Assembly: GCA_958448555.1 (NCBI GenBank)
Contig: CAUDEL010000007.1
Span: 1-64,000 of the forward strand
Source of the DNA: Limiplasma sp958448555
Lineage (GTDB): Bacteria > Bacillota > Clostridia > Christensenellales > Aristaeellaceae
Reading direction: 5' to 3'
Length of the DNA: 64,000 bases
A model generated the notes under the pieces. That model saw only the letters and a list, made by a program, of their open reading frames with translations, ran no database searches and was not told the DNA's origin. This document shows, piece after piece, positions 24,833 to 32,984 of the stretch (position 1 is the first letter of the stretch; each line of letters begins with the position of its first letter). The translations under genes and the position numbers were made by a program.

Positions 24833-25815
24833 AACGCATCATTGCCGCATTGCTGGCGGCCTGCCTGCTGCCCTGCGCGGCCCTGGCCTCGGAAGCGCGG
24901 GACGCTTCGGGCGTGACCGAAACGGACGGCCGGCTGCGGGGCGACATCGTAGGCACAGGCGCGGAAGGCGGCCAACTGGCGCTGCGCGTGGACTGTCCCC
25001 TGCCGGCGGATTTTGCGCCGGAGCAGCGCGCCGTGCTGACCACGGAATGGATCGAGCCGGACGAAGCGGCCATCGGAGAGGCCATGCGCGCCACCGGCGC
25101 CGACTGGCGCGACGCGGATCTGGAGCGCCTGGCCCCGGCCTTTGTCTCCGGGGAGGCCGAGCCCCTGCCCGCCGGCGCGGACGCGGAGGGCGCCGCGAAG
25201 CGGGCCTGCGCCGCCGCGCAGCGCTTCCTGCGCTCCTGCGGCCTGGGGGAAGGCTCGGTGCTTCACATCCTCCGCCCCGAGGACGAGGCGCGGCTGGACG
25301 CCTTCAACGTGATCCCCGACGCCCGCGAGGCATACATCCGCCGGGTGCTTGCCGAATGGTTCACCCCGCGCCTGGACTATACCTGGGTACAGCTCGCCTT
25401 CACCCTGCGCGGCCTGACGGTCTCCCCCTGCGTCTGGCGGGGCGCGGACGGCGTGAGCCGCAGCAGCGTGGCCAATCTCTACATTGGCGATGCGGGCGAG
25501 ATGCGCACCTTCATCCTGGCCTACGCCCCGCGCGAGATAAGCGCACAGGGCTATGCCGGAGCGCTCAAGGAGCCGCTGGAGGCGCTTGTGGAGCTGTCGG
25601 AGGGCTTTGACTGCGCGCTTGCTTCCCTCCGGGAGGACGAGCGCGGACGCGAGCTCCCCGCCCAGTGGCCCGTGGCGCTGGACATCCGCCCCGCCTATCA
25701 CAGCGACGACGGCGTCACCTTCTATCCCGCGTGGCTCGTGACCCTCGCCTGGCAGGACGCCGACGGCCTGACCGGCCGGTCGTGGCTCGCCGCCGTCGAC
25801 GCGCGCAAGCCCTGA
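24829..25815 (+). CDS. Secreted protein of sigma operon 1
   Basis: A 328-residue exported protein with a signal peptide (MKRIIAALLAACLLPCAALA, cleavage after ALA). The mature part shows no family I recognise; it has acidic, strand-rich regions. It is coupled by a 4-nt overlap to the anti-sigma-like gene and may act with that protein's outer domain as part of the sensor or as an effector. Confidence 0.6.
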   Translation: MKRIIAALLAACLLPCAALASEARDASGVTETDGRLRGDIVGTGAEGGQLALRVDCPLPADFAPEQRAVLTTEWIEPDEAAIGEAMRATGADWRDADLERLAPAFVSGEAEPLPAGADAEGAAKRACAAAQRFLRSCGLGEGSVLHILRPEDEARLDAFNVIPDAREAYIRRVLAEWFTPRLDYTWVQLAFTLRGLTVSPCVWRGADGVSRSSVANLYIGDAGEMRTFILAYAPREISAQGYAGALKEPLEALVELSEGFDCALASLREDERGRELPAQWPVALDIRPAYHSDDGVTFYPAWLVTLAWQDADGLTGRSWLAAVDARKP

Positions 25816-25820
25816 AAACA

Positions 25821-25865
25821 GCCGCGCCCTCCCCGGCCTCACAGGGCTTTTGGGGAGGGCGCGGC
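25821..25865. terminator. Hairpin terminator between convergent operons
   Basis: A perfect 14-bp stem GCCGCGCCCTCCCC / GGGGAGGGCGCGGC (25821-25834, 25852-25865). On the minus strand it is followed by TGTTTTC, so it fits best as terminator of the spoVM-like unit while also facing the plus-strand operon. Confidence 0.7.
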
Positions 25866-25869
25866 GGCG

Positions 25870-25950
25870 TTATGTACGCTTTCGCAGAAACAGCCGAAAG
25901 AAACCGCTTAAAAACCTCGGCGCACGCACGCAGATCATCCTGACCGACAT
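25870..25950 (-). CDS. spoVM: SpoVM-like 26-residue sporulation protein
   Basis: A 26-codon ORF, exactly the length of Bacillus SpoVM. It reads MSVRMICVRAPRFLSG followed by FFRLFLRKRT. 'APRFLSGFFRLFL' aligns with SpoVM 'LPKFLGGIVRAML' (Pro, cationic residue, Phe-Leu, small-Gly, hydrophobic pair, Arg), shifted by two residues. SpoVM is an amphipathic helix that marks the curved forespore outer membrane and anchors SpoIVA, the spore-coat base. A perfect GGAGGTGA lies before the ATG, inside the end of the 62-residue gene. A sigma-E-type promoter lies upstream of the pair. No search was possible, so homology rests on this alignment. Confidence 0.75.
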   Translation of the reverse strand: MSVRMICVRAPRFLSGFFRLFLRKRT

Positions 25951-25954
25951 CCTC

Positions 25955-26143
25955 TCACCTCCAAGCCCTGCTAAGCCGCAAAAGCAACGCCCCCGCAACG
26001 ATCAGCCCAAGCCCCAGCAGCGCCAGCCATGCCCAGCACGGGATGCACAGAAACAGCAGCAATACGCCCAGTGCCAGCAGCGCGTAACCGGCGATCATCA
26101 GCGGCGTATTCTTCCCGGAGGGATAGCATTTTTCCACAGGCAT
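25955..26143 (-). CDS. 62-residue two-helix membrane protein
   Basis: A small protein with two adjacent hydrophobic segments (about 15-32 and 36-56) separated by 'CIPCW'. GAGGTGA precedes the ATG. Its stop is 4 nt from the SpoVM-like start and both share the upstream sigma-E-type promoter, so it is probably made in the mother cell during sporulation. I do not recognise the family. Confidence 0.7.
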   Translation of the reverse strand: MPVEKCYPSGKNTPLMIAGYALLALGVLLLFLCIPCWAWLALLGLGLIVAGALLLRLSRAWR

Positions 26144-26166
26144 GCGGCGTCACCTCGCTCATTCCC

Positions 26167-26194
26167 AATGTATGCGCCCGTCCCAAAAAGATGC
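26167..26194 (-). promoter_or_regulatory. Sigma-E-type promoter of the spoVM-like operon
   Basis: On the minus strand GCATCTT (26188-26194), 13 nt, CATACATT (26167-26174). The Bacillus sigma-E consensus is KMATATT, 13-15 nt, CATACAHT; the -10 matches fully and the -35 at six of seven. It lies 24 nt upstream of the 62-residue gene. Confidence 0.7.
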
Positions 26195-26216
26195 GGGCCT
26201 TTTTTTTGCGTGCGTT

Positions 26217-26244
26217 GGAAAAAAGCGTCTGTTTTCGCCGTCTA
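26217..26244 (+). promoter_or_regulatory. ECF-type promoter, sigma operon 2
   Basis: GGAAAA (26217-26222), 16 nt, CGTCTA (26239-26244), 27 nt upstream of the ECF gene. The -10 and spacing are the same as in the other ECF operon. Confidence 0.55.
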
Positions 26245-26270
26245 TTGTTTCAGAGAGGGGGGCGAGGCGC

Positions 26271-26774
26271 ATGGATGCGGCGCAGAGGGAAAAGCGGCTG
26301 GAAAAGTGGATCGCCAGCCATGGCGACGCGGTGCTTCGGATCTGCTACCTCACGCTGCTGGACGTGCGCGAGGCCGAGGACGCGGCGCAGGAAACCTTCC
26401 TGCGGGCCTGGCGCTTCATGGAGCGCTGCGAGGGCCGGGGCGACAAGACGTGGCTTGTGCGCATCGCGCTCAACGTCTGCCGGGACATGCGCCGCAGCCG
26501 GTGGGCGCGCCATGTGGACCTGACGCGCGCGCTGGACGACCTGCCGCCCGCCGCCATGAGCGTGCCGCCGCAGGAGAGGCTTCTGTTTCTGGACATCCTT
26601 CGGCTGCCGGAGAAGTACCGGCAGGTGCTCACCCTCTACTACTATCAGGACATGACCCTCGAGGAGACCGCCGCGGCGCTGGGTTTGAGCCGCTCCACGG
26701 CGCATCACCGGCTCAGGCGGGCCGAGGCGGCGCTCCGCGACCAGTTGACGGGAGGTGACGGCGGTGAAGAATGA
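26271..26774 (+). CDS. ECF sigma factor (operon 2)
   Basis: A 167-residue ECF sigma factor: region 2 with 'EAEDAAQETFLRAWRFMERC' near residue 38, and region 4 with 'LPEKYRQVLTLYYYQDMTLE' followed by 'ETAAALGLSRSTAHHRLRRAE'. The ATG at 26271 follows GAGAGGGG; the longer frame to 26142 contains the promoter and is rejected. It overlaps the sensor gene start by 11 nt. Confidence 0.92.
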   Translation: MDAAQREKRLEKWIASHGDAVLRICYLTLLDVREAEDAAQETFLRAWRFMERCEGRGDKTWLVRIALNVCRDMRRSRWARHVDLTRALDDLPPAAMSVPPQERLLFLDILRLPEKYRQVLTLYYYQDMTLEETAAALGLSRSTAHHRLRRAEAALRDQLTGGDGGEE

Positions 26775-28800
26775 GGCGATCCGGGACGCCATCGCGCACC
26801 ACGTGGACGGCCTCCGGCTCCCGGAGGGGACCGCGCGCGCCGTCCTGCAAAAAGCAAGGGAGGAAAAGCCTGTGAAACGAAGGGTTCCTTTTGTGTTGGC
26901 GGCGGTGATCGTCCTTGTGCTGGCGGCAGCCACGGCGCTGGCCGTGACGGCGCTTCGCGGCCTGGGCTTCGTCGGCCGCGAGATGGACGGCTCGGTGTAC
27001 AGCGGCGCCACGGACGGGCAGCGGCTGTACTATTCCGACGGTTCTTCGCTCCTTACCTGGCAGCCGGGGGAGGAAACGCCCCGGGTGCTGATCTCAAACG
27101 AATCGTGGCGCGAAGCCGGTCTGAGCACGCCGGGCACGCATATCGTGCATACGGGCGACACCTTGCTACTCATGGACACCGAAGCGCGGAAGCTCTGGCG
27201 CTGGACCGGGGAGGACCTTATGCCGGCGCTGGACTACGCGGGCACGCCCCTTGGCGCGCTGGCGCAAAGCGTGCGGTCGCTCCTCTGGCAGGAGGGGACG
27301 CTGTACCTCGTCTGCGGCGACACGGCCGGCGGCACGGCACGCCTTGTCCGCGCGGACATTGCGGACGGCAGCGCGCAGGACCTGGGCCTTGAGGGCTATA
27401 CGCGCCTCGCGCCTTACCAAAGGGGCCTGCTGCTGGGGATTCGGCGCGCGGACGGCGGCAGCCAGGCCGTCATCCTTGACGCAACCACCGGCGAGATAGA
27501 GGAGACGCTGGGCGCTCCCGCGGACCTGCGCGGCATCTGCTGGTCCGAGAAGCGCGGCGCGCTCTATGCCATGGTGGACGGCGCGCTCGCCCGCTGGGAC
27601 GGCGCGGACTGGCAGGCCATCCGCGCCTGCGCTCTGCCCGCGGCGGTCAGCTTCCGGGGCGTGATCGGAGACTGGTATGTGGCGGCGGGCGTGGACGGCA
27701 TCCGCCTGATCGCGCTGGACGGGAAAGAGGAAGCCCGAAGCCTGCTGACCATTCGCGGCCTGCCCTCGCTGGAGCGGGATCTGGACCACAGCTTCCAGCA
27801 GGCGTACCCCGGCATGGTCATCTCCCGCCGTACTGAAACCGGGCACTTCTGCGCCCGCGACGCGGTCGAGGCCATCCGCGCGGGCGACACGACCGACCTG
27901 TTTTATCTGCGGCTGGACGGCGAGCTGCTCGGCCTGCTCCGGGACGGCTTCTTCCCCGCCGTCGCGTCGGATTCGCTGCTGGCCGAGGCCGAGGGCATGG
28001 CCCCGGTCTTCCGGGACGCGCTGGTGTGGGAAGGGCGGCTGCTGGCCTGTGCCGGAGCGCCCGTGGTGTGGGCCTGGCAGATCGCGGAGGGCGCGGACGC
28101 CCCGCCTGCCACCTTTGCCGAGCTGGCCGCCTCCCGCCGCATGCCGTGGACGCGGGAAGAATACGCGCGCTATCTGCTCATTCAGCTGTTGATGGAGGAA
28201 GGCGGCCTGCCAGCGGACGCGCTCGCCCCGGCGCTGGAGGCGCTCAGGGCAGCAAATCTGCCGCTGGACGCGCCCGCCGGAGACGGCGGCGGTTTGGAGA
28301 CGGCGTACGGCCTCGTCCTGCGCGGCCACGACCCCGCCGACCCGGAACCGGCGACGCGCCCCGTGCCGCGCCCGTCGGTGAGCGCCGATGCGCCGCAGCG
28401 CGTGCCCGTGGAGCTTCGGGTCTACGTGCTCAATCCCAACGGCCAGAACCGGGAGGCGGCTCTCGCCTTTCTGCAGCACGCCGCCGCCACCCGCTCGCAT
28501 ACGGATGCCGCGCTGCTCTCGCCCGAAAGCGCCATCCCCGCATTGTACCCGGAGCTGGAACATCTGGCCGAAACGACGGGAACCAACGTGAACCATCCCG
28601 TCAACTACGAAGTCTCGCAGGAGGGCATCGACCGCTACCGTACGCAGGTGCTCCCCTGGCTGGATCTGCAGCTCCATCCGCTATTGTGCGAAAGCCAGGC
28701 GCATGACGGCGCGTTCCAGGCCCTTCTGGACGCGGTCATGGCCTACCTCGCCGGGGAGATCCCGCTGGAACGCTGCCTTTCGGCGCTCGGCGCGGCATAA
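26764..28800 (+). CDS. Anti-sigma-like sensor: beta-propeller plus SBP-like outer region
   Basis: A 678-residue bitopic protein. Residues 1-38 are cytoplasmic and 40-62 transmembrane. About 70-320 shows propeller-like repeats ('GATDGQRLYYSDGSSLL', 'GDTLLLMDTEARKLWRW', 'GVIGDWYVAAGVDGIRLI'). About 335-678 resembles an extracellular solute-binding protein: 'FQQAYPGMVISRR', a DLFYL hinge-like site, and a helical end 'AYLAGEIPLERCLSALG'. GGAGG is 8 nt before the GTG at 26764. Placement after an ECF gene implies an anti-sigma that senses a ligand outside. The whole architecture is unfamiliar to me. Confidence 0.7.
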   Translation: MKNEAIRDAIAHHVDGLRLPEGTARAVLQKAREEKPVKRRVPFVLAAVIVLVLAAATALAVTALRGLGFVGREMDGSVYSGATDGQRLYYSDGSSLLTWQPGEETPRVLISNESWREAGLSTPGTHIVHTGDTLLLMDTEARKLWRWTGEDLMPALDYAGTPLGALAQSVRSLLWQEGTLYLVCGDTAGGTARLVRADIADGSAQDLGLEGYTRLAPYQRGLLLGIRRADGGSQAVILDATTGEIEETLGAPADLRGICWSEKRGALYAMVDGALARWDGADWQAIRACALPAAVSFRGVIGDWYVAAGVDGIRLIALDGKEEARSLLTIRGLPSLERDLDHSFQQAYPGMVISRRTETGHFCARDAVEAIRAGDTTDLFYLRLDGELLGLLRDGFFPAVASDSLLAEAEGMAPVFRDALVWEGRLLACAGAPVVWAWQIAEGADAPPATFAELAASRRMPWTREEYARYLLIQLLMEEGGLPADALAPALEALRAANLPLDAPAGDGGGLETAYGLVLRGHDPADPEPATRPVPRPSVSADAPQRVPVELRVYVLNPNGQNREAALAFLQHAAATRSHTDAALLSPESAIPALYPELEHLAETTGTNVNHPVNYEVSQEGIDRYRTQVLPWLDLQLHPLLCESQAHDGAFQALLDAVMAYLAGEIPLERCLSALGAA

Positions 28801-28806
28801 AGAAAC

Positions 28807-28834
28807 GGGGCGCGGGCCATTCGGACCGCGCCCC
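28807..28834. terminator. Terminator between convergent operons
   Basis: A 9-bp stem GGGGCGCGG / CCGCGCCCC with a 10-nt loop. A short T-rich run follows on each strand (GATTCCTTTTT on plus, GTTTCTTT on minus). Confidence 0.65.
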
Positions 28835-28847
28835 CGCTGATTCCTTT

Positions 28848-29681
28848 TTACACAAACGGATTGTAAAACCGGTTCCCGTCCCAGAAGGTCACGATCAGGC
28901 TCATGGCCAGCAGCCCCATGCCCAGCCCCAGCGCGATCCAGTCGCCCCTCCGGAAGGGGCGCTCGACGTACCAGGTGCGCTTTTTCTTCTTGCCGAAGCC
29001 GCGCAGCTCCATGGCGTTGGAGATCACATCCACCCGGGCCAGGCTGCTCATGATGAGGGGCAGGAGGATGCTCACGCTGTTTTTGAGGCGGCTGATGAGC
29101 TTTTCCTTTTTGCCCAGCTCCACGCCGCGCGCCTGCTGGGCCTGGCTGATGTTGTGGTAGTCGCGCTGGATGTCGGGGATGTAGCGCAGCGCGATGCTCA
29201 CCGCGTAGCCGATGCGGTAGGGCACGCCGATTTTGTTGAGGCTGGCGGCGAACTCGCTGGGATTGGTGGCGGAGATGAAGAGAATCGCCACCGGCAGGGC
29301 CACGAAGTACTTGAGCGAGATGTTGAGCATGTAGAACAGCTGCTCGCTGGTCACGTCGTAGCGGCCCGCGATGTGCAAAAGCACATGGCGCGTGCCGTAG
29401 ATCTTGGTGCCCTGATCGGGATCAAACAGGTAGATAAAGAAGTTGTTGAGCAGCAAAAACACCAGCATGAACACCAGCATGAAGCGCACCTCGCGCAGGC
29501 GGATGCGGCTTAAGCGAAAGGCCGCGAAGCTGAAGGCCATGAGCACAATCAGCACGCGCGTGTCGTAGGTGACCATGCTGGCAAAGGTGAACAGGAGGAA
29601 AAACGCGAGCTTGGTCGCGCCCGTGAGGGCGTGCACCGGGCTTTTGCGGGGCAGGTAGTTAAGCACCGTGATGGCCGCCAT
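28848..29681 (-). CDS. ecfT: ECF transporter T component
   Basis: A 277-residue membrane protein of the EcfT family with about six hydrophobic segments. The coupling-helix arginine motifs are visible: 'AQQARGVEL' near 180 and 'SNAMELRGFG' near 220, the latter matching the A-R-G type motif that docks on the ATPases. It transmits ATPase motion to the S component. It overlaps the upstream ATPase gene by 23 nt. Confidence 0.93.
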   Translation of the reverse strand: MAAITVLNYLPRKSPVHALTGATKLAFFLLFTFASMVTYDTRVLIVLMAFSFAAFRLSRIRLREVRFMLVFMLVFLLLNNFFIYLFDPDQGTKIYGTRHVLLHIAGRYDVTSEQLFYMLNISLKYFVALPVAILFISATNPSEFAASLNKIGVPYRIGYAVSIALRYIPDIQRDYHNISQAQQARGVELGKKEKLISRLKNSVSILLPLIMSSLARVDVISNAMELRGFGKKKKRTWYVERPFRRGDWIALGLGMGLLAMSLIVTFWDGNRFYNPFV

Positions 29682-31386
29682 GGCTGCGCACCTCCCTGTC
29701 GTAAGCGATGAAGCGGTCCACGAACTTTTCCGGCGGCGCGATGCCCGCGCGGCCCGCCAGCGTAAAGAGGCTGGTTTCCTTGAGCGCGGCTCGCTCCACC
29801 AGCCCGGGATCGCACAGCACCGAGGCGGCGGAACGGTCCGCGATGAGCCGCCCGTCGCTGAACACCAGCGCGCGCGGCGTGTATTCCAGCATCAGGTGCA
29901 TGTCGTGGGTAATCATGGCGACCGTGACGCCCTGGGCGTTGAGGCCGCGCAGGAACTCCATGATCTCCGTGTAGTGCCTGAAATCCTGCCCGGCGGTAGG
30001 CTCGTCCAGAATGATGAGCTCCGGGCCCATCACCAGCACGCTTGCGATGGTCACGCGCTTTTTCTGCCCGAAGGAAAGCGCCGAGATCGGCCAGTTGCGA
30101 AACGGATACAGCCCGCACACGCGCAGGGTGTCCTCCACACGCCTGCGCGTTTCCTCCGGGCTCAGGCCCAGCCGCGCAAGGCCCAGCGCCACCTCGTCGA
30201 AGATCATGGTCTTGGAGATCATCTGGTTGGGATTTTGCATCACGTAGCCGATGTGCGCGGCGCGCTCGCGGATGCTGTCGGCCCCAATGTCTCGCCCGTC
30301 CATGAGAAGCGTTCCCTCATCCGGGGTTTCAAACCCGCAGATCAGCTTGGACAGCGTGGATTTTCCCGCGCCGTTTCGGCCTACGATGGCCAGCATCTCG
30401 CCCCGGGCGACGGAGAAGCTCACATCCGTCAGCACCCGCCTGTCGCGGGTGTAACCAAAGCCCAGGCCCCGCACCTCCAGAAGCGGCGGGCGCTCCGGGG
30501 GCGGCGGCTCTGGCGCGCCCGCCTGATACCATGCGCGCACGCGCCCCGCGTCCTCATCGTCAAGGACGAGGCTGTCCACATGCTCCGGCCTTTTCTCCGG
30601 GGTGATCTCCACCCCCGCGTAGCGAAGCGCCGTAAGGTAGAGCGGCTCGCGGATGCCGTTTTGCGCAAGCAGCTCGCCCGAGAGCAGCTCCGAGGGACGC
30701 ATGTCGGCCACGATCTCCCCCTCGCTCATGAGCACGATGCGGTCCACGCTCCGCCACAGCACATCCTCCAGCCGGTGCTCGATGATGACCACCGTGGTGC
30801 CGCTGCTTTGCTGGATCTCGTCGATGAGCTCAATGGCCTGCTTGCCGGTGGCCGGGTCGAGGTTGGCCAGCGGCTCGTCGAAAAGCAGCACCTTCACCTC
30901 GTCCACCATTACGCCCGCCAGGCTCACGCGCTGCTTCTGTCCGCCGCTGAGCTCGTGCGGAGCGTGGCCCAGGTGGTTTTCCACGCCCACCAGCGCGGCC
31001 ACGCGGTCCACCGCCTGGCGCATGCCCGCCTGCGGCGCGCAGTCGTTCTCCAGCGCGAAGGCGATGTCCTCGCCCACGGTCAGGCCGATGAACTGCCCGT
31101 CCGGGTCCTGAAGCACGGTGCCCACGTGCCGGGACAGCTCAAACACGCCCGCCTTGGGCGCATCCACGCCGTCCACGGTGAGGGTGCCGGTGACCATGCC
31201 GGGATAGCTGGCGGGAATCAGGCCGTTGAGGCAGCTTCCCAGCGTGCTCTTGCCGCTGCCCGACGGGCCGGCGATGAGCACCCGCTCGCCCGGGTAGATG
31301 TCCAGGTTGATATGGCGCAGGGTGGGCCGCTTCTGCGCCCGGTACTGAAAGGAAAAGTCCCTGAAGGAGATGATGGGGGCCTGCAA
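29659..31386 (-). CDS. ECF transporter ATPase, two fused ABC domains
   Basis: A 575-residue protein with two complete ABC ATPase domains in one chain, replacing separate EcfA1 and EcfA2. Domain 1: Walker A GPSGSGKST near 38, signature LSGGQKQR, Walker B LLFDEP. Domain 2: Walker A GRNGAGKST near 340, a degenerate signature LSFGQKKR, Walker B IILDEP. I prefer the TTG at 31386 with GAGGTGA upstream; the longer frame to 31434 starts inside the preceding hairpin. Fused A domains of this kind occur in the YkoD family. Confidence 0.9.
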   Translation of the reverse strand: MQAPIISFRDFSFQYRAQKRPTLRHINLDIYPGERVLIAGPSGSGKSTLGSCLNGLIPASYPGMVTGTLTVDGVDAPKAGVFELSRHVGTVLQDPDGQFIGLTVGEDIAFALENDCAPQAGMRQAVDRVAALVGVENHLGHAPHELSGGQKQRVSLAGVMVDEVKVLLFDEPLANLDPATGKQAIELIDEIQQSSGTTVVIIEHRLEDVLWRSVDRIVLMSEGEIVADMRPSELLSGELLAQNGIREPLYLTALRYAGVEITPEKRPEHVDSLVLDDEDAGRVRAWYQAGAPEPPPPERPPLLEVRGLGFGYTRDRRVLTDVSFSVARGEMLAIVGRNGAGKSTLSKLICGFETPDEGTLLMDGRDIGADSIRERAAHIGYVMQNPNQMISKTMIFDEVALGLARLGLSPEETRRRVEDTLRVCGLYPFRNWPISALSFGQKKRVTIASVLVMGPELIILDEPTAGQDFRHYTEIMEFLRGLNAQGVTVAMITHDMHLMLEYTPRALVFSDGRLIADRSAASVLCDPGLVERAALKETSLFTLAGRAGIAPPEKFVDRFIAYDREVRSHGGHHGA

Positions 31387-31409
31387 CGTCGTCACCTCAA
31401 ATACTGAAA

Positions 31410-31434
31410 ATGGACCGCGCGGCGCGCGGTCCAT
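31410..31434 (-). terminator. Intra-operon hairpin (attenuator-like)
   Basis: A perfect 11-bp stem ATGGACCGCGC / GCGCGGTCCAT with a 3-nt loop, followed on the minus strand by TTTTC. It lies between the S component and ATPase genes and could lower transcription of the ATPase and T genes relative to the S component. Confidence 0.6.
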
Positions 31435-31447
31435 CCGGGAGATGGGA

Positions 31448-31996
31448 TTACTCCTGATCCAGCGAGCCCTTCTTGGCGATGGTCCTGGTATAGGCCACGA
31501 CCAGCAGCGCGCCCACGATCACGGCGGTGAGGGAGTTGACCACGGCCGCCATGGCGCCCTGGGCAAAGACCTTGCTGGCGGGCTCGGCGTAGATGAGGAT
31601 GTCCAGCACCGGCGCGATGCCCAGCCAGGCCACGACGTTGGCCACGACGTTGGCGATGGCGAAGGTGATGACCTCCTTCTTGCCGAAGGAGCCCTCCTCA
31701 AGGGCGAGCTTCTTGGCGAACAGGCCCACGACCACGCCCACGAAGGCGCTGGCGATGACCCAGCTCCACCAGGGGCTGCCGCCCCAGCTCAGGTCGATCA
31801 GCGTATGGCCGATGAAGCCGATCAGGCCGCCGGCGACGGGGCCGTACATGGCGGCCAGCAGGCCCAGCACGGCGTACTGCAAGCTGATGTTGGTGTTGGG
31901 CACGCCGCTGGGGATGGCCACGAAGCGGCCGAGCACGAAGAACAGCGCGGCGCCGATGCCGATGGCGACCACGGTCTTGATGGAGGTGTTTTTCAT
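31448..31996 (-). CDS. ECF transporter S component (UPF0397 family)
   Basis: A 182-residue membrane protein matching the UPF0397 S-component pattern: 'IGIGAALFFVLGRFVAIPSG' followed by 'VPNTNISLQYAVLGL', and 'GFIGHTLIDLSWGGSPWWSW'. Such proteins bind the vitamin-like substrate and dock on the EcfT-A-A module encoded downstream. Related entries are often named riboflavin-type, but the substrate is not fixed by sequence. Its neighbour is a SAM hydrolase, which hints at a purine- or methionine-related ligand. GAGGAGAGG precedes the ATG. Confidence 0.85.
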   Translation of the reverse strand: MKNTSIKTVVAIGIGAALFFVLGRFVAIPSGVPNTNISLQYAVLGLLAAMYGPVAGGLIGFIGHTLIDLSWGGSPWWSWVIASAFVGVVVGLFAKKLALEEGSFGKKEVITFAIANVVANVVAWLGIAPVLDILIYAEPASKVFAQGAMAAVVNSLTAVIVGALLVVAYTRTIAKKGSLDQE

Positions 31997-32058
31997 GATG
32001 ATTCCTCTCCTCTTCCTCTTTGGTTTATGTCAGGCGGGGACCTCCCCGCGGGGGAAGC

Positions 32059-32913
32059 TCATTCATAGACGATGCGCGGGGCCTTGCGAAGCGAGATGCG
32101 CCAGGTGATGCCGGTGCCGATGTTGTACGCCTTGGAGAAGCTGCCCTGGTTGATGGCCACGGCCACGCAGTCCAGACTGTTGACGTAGAGGAGCGGCTCG
32201 CCCACGTTCACGTCGGCAAAGGAACGGGCATAGGCCATGATGTTTTTGTAGAGTGTGCGCGTGTCGTTGGTGATGGTGACCTCAACGCGGCTGCCATGCC
32301 GGATGCCCAGGCGCAGGAACAGCTCGCGCGGGATGTTGGTCCACAGCGAGCCGAAGCGCACGTCCAGCACGTCGATGGTGCCGCTGACGCAGTCGCCCTC
32401 CATGGCGGCCTCCACAACGGGCAGCTCAATGACGCTGTCCGCGGGGACCTCCGGTCCCACCTGCTCGAAGGTGATGGCGCCGCTGGCCAGGCGCGCCCCG
32501 GTATAGGCGTAGATGTCGCGGCCGTGGAAGGTATAGCTCTCCCCCGAGCCGGGCAGGCGGTTGACCGATTCGTCGATCACGCGGGCCTCGGCGATGCCGC
32601 AGAGGCGCTTGACGTGGGTGAGCGTGCCGTTGTCGGGGGTGATGACGTACTGCCCCGCGGCCGTGCGCACCGCGATGGAGCGCCTTGTGGAGCCCACGCC
32701 CGGGTCCACGACGCTGACAAAGACGCTGCCCGCCGGCCAGTAGCTCACCGTCTGGATCAGGCGGTAGCTGGCTTCCCAGATGTCGTACTGCGGGATGTCG
32801 TGCGTGAGGTCAAACACGCGCAGCTCCGGGCACACGTTCTCGGCCACGCCGTACATGGCGCACACCGCGCCGTCGGCGTATCCGAAATCCGACTGCAGGA
32901 TCATCGGCTGCAT
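32059..32913 (-). CDS. SAM hydrolase (DUF62 / SAM hydroxide adenosyltransferase)
   Basis: A 284-residue protein of the DUF62 family. Motifs: 'LQSDFGYADGAVCAMYGV' at the N-terminus, 'FVSVVDPGVGSTRR' near 78, 'VITPDNGTL' near 100 and 'FHGRDIYA' near 143. Known members use water to split S-adenosylmethionine into adenosine and methionine; the chlorinase/fluorinase branch uses halide. The DFGxxD and HGRD motifs fit the hydrolase branch. GGGAGG precedes the ATG at 32913. It is first in an operon with the ECF transporter. Confidence 0.9.
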   Translation of the reverse strand: MQPMILQSDFGYADGAVCAMYGVAENVCPELRVFDLTHDIPQYDIWEASYRLIQTVSYWPAGSVFVSVVDPGVGSTRRSIAVRTAAGQYVITPDNGTLTHVKRLCGIAEARVIDESVNRLPGSGESYTFHGRDIYAYTGARLASGAITFEQVGPEVPADSVIELPVVEAAMEGDCVSGTIDVLDVRFGSLWTNIPRELFLRLGIRHGSRVEVTITNDTRTLYKNIMAYARSFADVNVGEPLLYVNSLDCVAVAINQGSFSKAYNIGTGITWRISLRKAPRIVYE

Positions 32914-32955
32914 AAAAAGCCCTCCCATCCCAGATGGTTCTTGCACAACAGGGCA

Positions 32956-32984
32956 AGTATACCCGCGGCAGGAGGGCTTGTCAA
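32956..32984 (-). promoter_or_regulatory. Sigma-A promoter of SAM hydrolase-ECF operon
   Basis: On the minus strand a perfect TTGACA (32979-32984), 17 nt, TATACT (32956-32961). The transcript leader would be under 45 nt, too short for a SAM or vitamin riboswitch. Confidence 0.85.

Noticed and set aside
32885..32956. SAM or vitamin riboswitch ahead of the SAM hydrolase-ECF operon
   Set aside because: The promoter places the transcript start within about 45 nt of the start codon, leaving no room for an aptamer.
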